Positions 5,600 to 6,577 of a DNA stretch of 6,577 bases are shown here, in pieces (position 1 is the first letter of the stretch; each line of letters opens with the position of its first letter). Both the position numbers and the translations under genes were made by a program. The notes beneath the pieces are model-generated. The model searched no databases. It saw nothing but the letters and a program-made list of their open reading frames with translations, and was not told where the DNA came from. Origin of the DNA: Acidimicrobiia bacterium (GTDB lineage: Bacteria > Actinomycetota > Acidimicrobiia > Acidimicrobiales > Ilumatobacteraceae); NCBI GenBank assembly GCA_030425785.1, contig JAUHYJ010000209.1, forward strand, positions 1-6,577. Direction: 5' to 3'.

Positions 5600-6454
5600 T
5601 CAGGAGTACGTGTAGAAGCCGGCCCCGGACTTGCGGCCGAGCTGACCGGCCGCCACCTTCCGGCGCAGCGTGGGGACGGCGGCGTAGTTCGGGTCGCGGA
5701 ACTCGTCGTACAGGGCGTCGAGGATGGCGAGCGACGTGTCGAGGCCGACCAGGTCGAGGAGCGCGAACGGCCCCATCGGGAAGCCGCACCCTCCCTGCAT
5801 CGCCGTGTCGATCGACTCCATCGACGCGGTGCCGTACTCCATCATCCGCACGGCGTTGTTGAGGTAGGGGAACAGCAGGGCGTTGACGATGAAGCCGGCG
5901 CGGTCCTCGACGAGCACGGCGTCCTTGCCGCAGGCCTCGGCGAATCCGGTGGCCCGGGCGATCGTCTCGTCGCTCGCCGTGACCGGCTTGACGATCTCGA
6001 CGAGCCGCATCACCGGCGCGGGGTTGAAGAAGTGGATGCCGCAGACCTGGTCGGGGCGTTGTGTGGCCATCGCCATCTCGACGACCGGCAGGGTCGAGGT
6101 GTTCGTCGCGAGGATGCCGTCCGGCTTGACGATCTGCTCGAGTTCGGCGAAGAGCGCCCGCTTGACGGCGAGGTCCTCGACGACGCTCTCGATGACGAGG
6201 TCGCAGTTGGCGAGCTGACCGAGGTGATCGGTGACCGTGATCCGGCCGACGATGGCGTCGCGCTCGTCGCCGGTCATCTTCTCCTTGGCGACCTGCCGGT
6301 CGAGCCCTCCGGCGATCTTGGTGAGGACCGCTTCGGCGCCCTCGAGGGTGCGGGACCGTACGACCACGTGGTGCCCGGCCCGAGCAGCGACCTCGGCCAG
6401 CCCCGCGCCCATGATGCCCGACCCGACCACCCCGACTTCGAAGATGTCTGCCAT
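5600..6454 (-). CDS. 3-hydroxybutyryl-CoA dehydrogenase (3-hydroxyacyl-CoA dehydrogenase family)
   Basis: This cytoplasmic enzyme interconverts acetoacetyl-CoA and (S)-3-hydroxybutyryl-CoA. The 284-residue product has the usual length. An N-terminal Rossmann domain shows VGVVGSGIMGAG with Gly11, Gly13 and Gly16. The catalytic set follows: Ser120 in ATNTSTLP, His141 in GIHFFNP, Glu153 in LVEIV and Asn191 in GFIVNALL. The C-terminal helical domain ends GRKSGAGFYTYS, typical of the family. The second strand ends HHVVVRSRT, with Arg-Ser-Arg where NAD enzymes usually have an acidic residue, which suggests NADP preference. I chose the ATG at 6454 because TACGGT ends six bases before it (leaderless pattern) and the glycine motif then starts at the normal distance. 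An ATG at 6475 has GGAG six bases upstream and would add seven residues. The neighbouring mutase suggests work in the ethylmalonyl-CoA pathway. Polyhydroxybutyrate or fatty-acid metabolism is an alternative. Confidence 0.93.
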   Translation of the reverse strand: MADIFEVGVVGSGIMGAGLAEVAARAGHHVVVRSRTLEGAEAVLTKIAGGLDRQVAKEKMTGDERDAIVGRITVTDHLGQLANCDLVIESVVEDLAVKRALFAELEQIVKPDGILATNTSTLPVVEMAMATQRPDQVCGIHFFNPAPVMRLVEIVKPVTASDETIARATGFAEACGKDAVLVEDRAGFIVNALLFPYLNNAVRMMEYGTASMESIDTAMQGGCGFPMGPFALLDLVGLDTSLAILDALYDEFRDPNYAAVPTLRRKVAAGQLGRKSGAGFYTYS

Positions 6455-6460
6455 GCGGAC

Positions 6461-6490
6461 ACCGTAGTTACCCATGGGTAACTCCGGCAA
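6461..6490 (-). promoter_or_regulatory. candidate promoter of the 3-hydroxybutyryl-CoA dehydrogenase gene
   Basis: On the minus strand TTGCCG (6490-6485) and TACGGT (6466-6461, TANNNT) are separated by 18 bases. Six bases separate the -10 from the ATG at 6454, so transcription would begin at or next to the A of the start codon and give a leaderless mRNA. If the longer start at 6475 is used instead, this promoter cannot be the one driving the gene. Confidence 0.5.
6466..6483. promoter_or_regulatory. 18-bp perfect palindrome, probable repressor operator
   Basis: AGTTACCCATGGGTAACT is its own reverse complement over all 18 bases. It covers nearly the whole spacer between the candidate -35 and -10 and touches both, so a bound dimer would block the promoter. 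The TTACC...GGTAA half-sites are of a kind often bound by TetR/AcrR-family regulators of acyl-CoA metabolism. The regulator itself is not in the window. Confidence 0.65.
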
Positions 6491-6498
6491 GCCGGAGT
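6481..6498. repeat. second inverted repeat overlapping the -35
   Basis: ACTCCGGC-AA-GCCGGAGT has perfect eight-base arms around two bases. It shares ACT (6481-6483) with the palindrome beside it and contains the candidate -35. It may be a second protein site or a hairpin, and it supplies the GGAG in front of the alternative ATG at 6475. Confidence 0.55.
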
Positions 6499-6546
6499 GG
6501 CGCCTCGCGCCGGGCGAGATCGATACCGGCCTGCCAGCCCGGTGCG

Positions 6547-6566
6547 CGCCCGCCGTCCGGCGGGCG
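6547..6566. terminator. GC-only hairpin near the right edge, possible terminator of an upstream gene
   Basis: CGCCCGCCG (6547-6555) pairs perfectly with CGGCGGGCG (6558-6566) around TC. There is no T-run on either side. It sits about 60 bases upstream of the dehydrogenase promoter and could end a gene beyond the right edge. In DNA this GC-rich such a short symmetric string may also arise by chance. Confidence 0.3.
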
Positions 6567-6577
6567 GAGGTCGGCCC

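Noticed and set aside
5255..6481. 408-codon plus-strand frame opposite the dehydrogenase
   Set aside because: Antisense shadow produced by high third-position GC; the dehydrogenase has complete catalytic and cofactor motifs.
6474..6577. Divergent plus-strand gene starting at the ATG inside the palindrome (MGNSGKPEWRLAPG...)
   Set aside because: Open to the edge with good third-position GC, but it has no ribosome binding site or -10 at leaderless spacing, and the ATG is forced by the palindrome's symmetry. Sequence beyond the edge would decide.

Overview
The window is very GC-rich with strong G/C preference at third codon positions. It carries TANNNT-type -10 elements, apparent leaderless starts, a DUF222/13E12-type HNH protein and a TCGAAC-N4-GTTCGA-like SOS box. 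Together these point to a high-GC actinobacterium. The MeaA-type mutase and the general style would suit Acidimicrobiia (Ilumatobacter-like), but that placement is inference. All intact genes lie on the minus strand, so transcription runs from high to low coordinates.

Right part (about 4500-6577): a 3-hydroxybutyryl-CoA dehydrogenase (5600-6454), leucyl/phenylalanyl-tRNA-protein transferase aat (4858-5532) and a B12-dependent ethylmalonyl-CoA mutase (2590-4533). The first and third enzymes fit the ethylmalonyl-CoA route of acetyl-CoA assimilation: acetoacetyl-CoA to 3-hydroxybutyryl-CoA, then crotonyl-CoA, ethylmalonyl-CoA and methylsuccinyl-CoA. Aat is an N-end-rule enzyme that appears to sit between them by chance. 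The dehydrogenase has a candidate promoter whose -35/-10 spacer is almost entirely an 18-bp perfect palindrome, and its -10 is placed for leaderless initiation. A 324-bp gap upstream of the mutase holds two strong inverted-repeat structures.

Middle (about 1131-2600): a DUF222/HNH-endonuclease protein (1131-2360). A near-perfect actinobacterial LexA box lies exactly between its candidate -35 and -10. On the opposite strand a PIN-domain toxin remnant is squeezed between this promoter and the mutase 3' end.

Left part (1-1130): a single-pass membrane protein of unknown function with a Ser/Thr-rich stalk and a four-cysteine exterior domain (107-715). Upstream of it is a 415-bp gap with a 53-bp imperfect direct repeat and a start-less reading frame carrying a CPYC motif, possibly a frameshifted N-terminus. 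The 5' end of another minus-strand gene may begin at position 58 and run off the left edge.

No CRISPR array, tRNA, rRNA, insertion sequence or complete new defence system is visible. The most informative signals are the SOS-box promoter of the HNH gene and the palindromic operator of the dehydrogenase.
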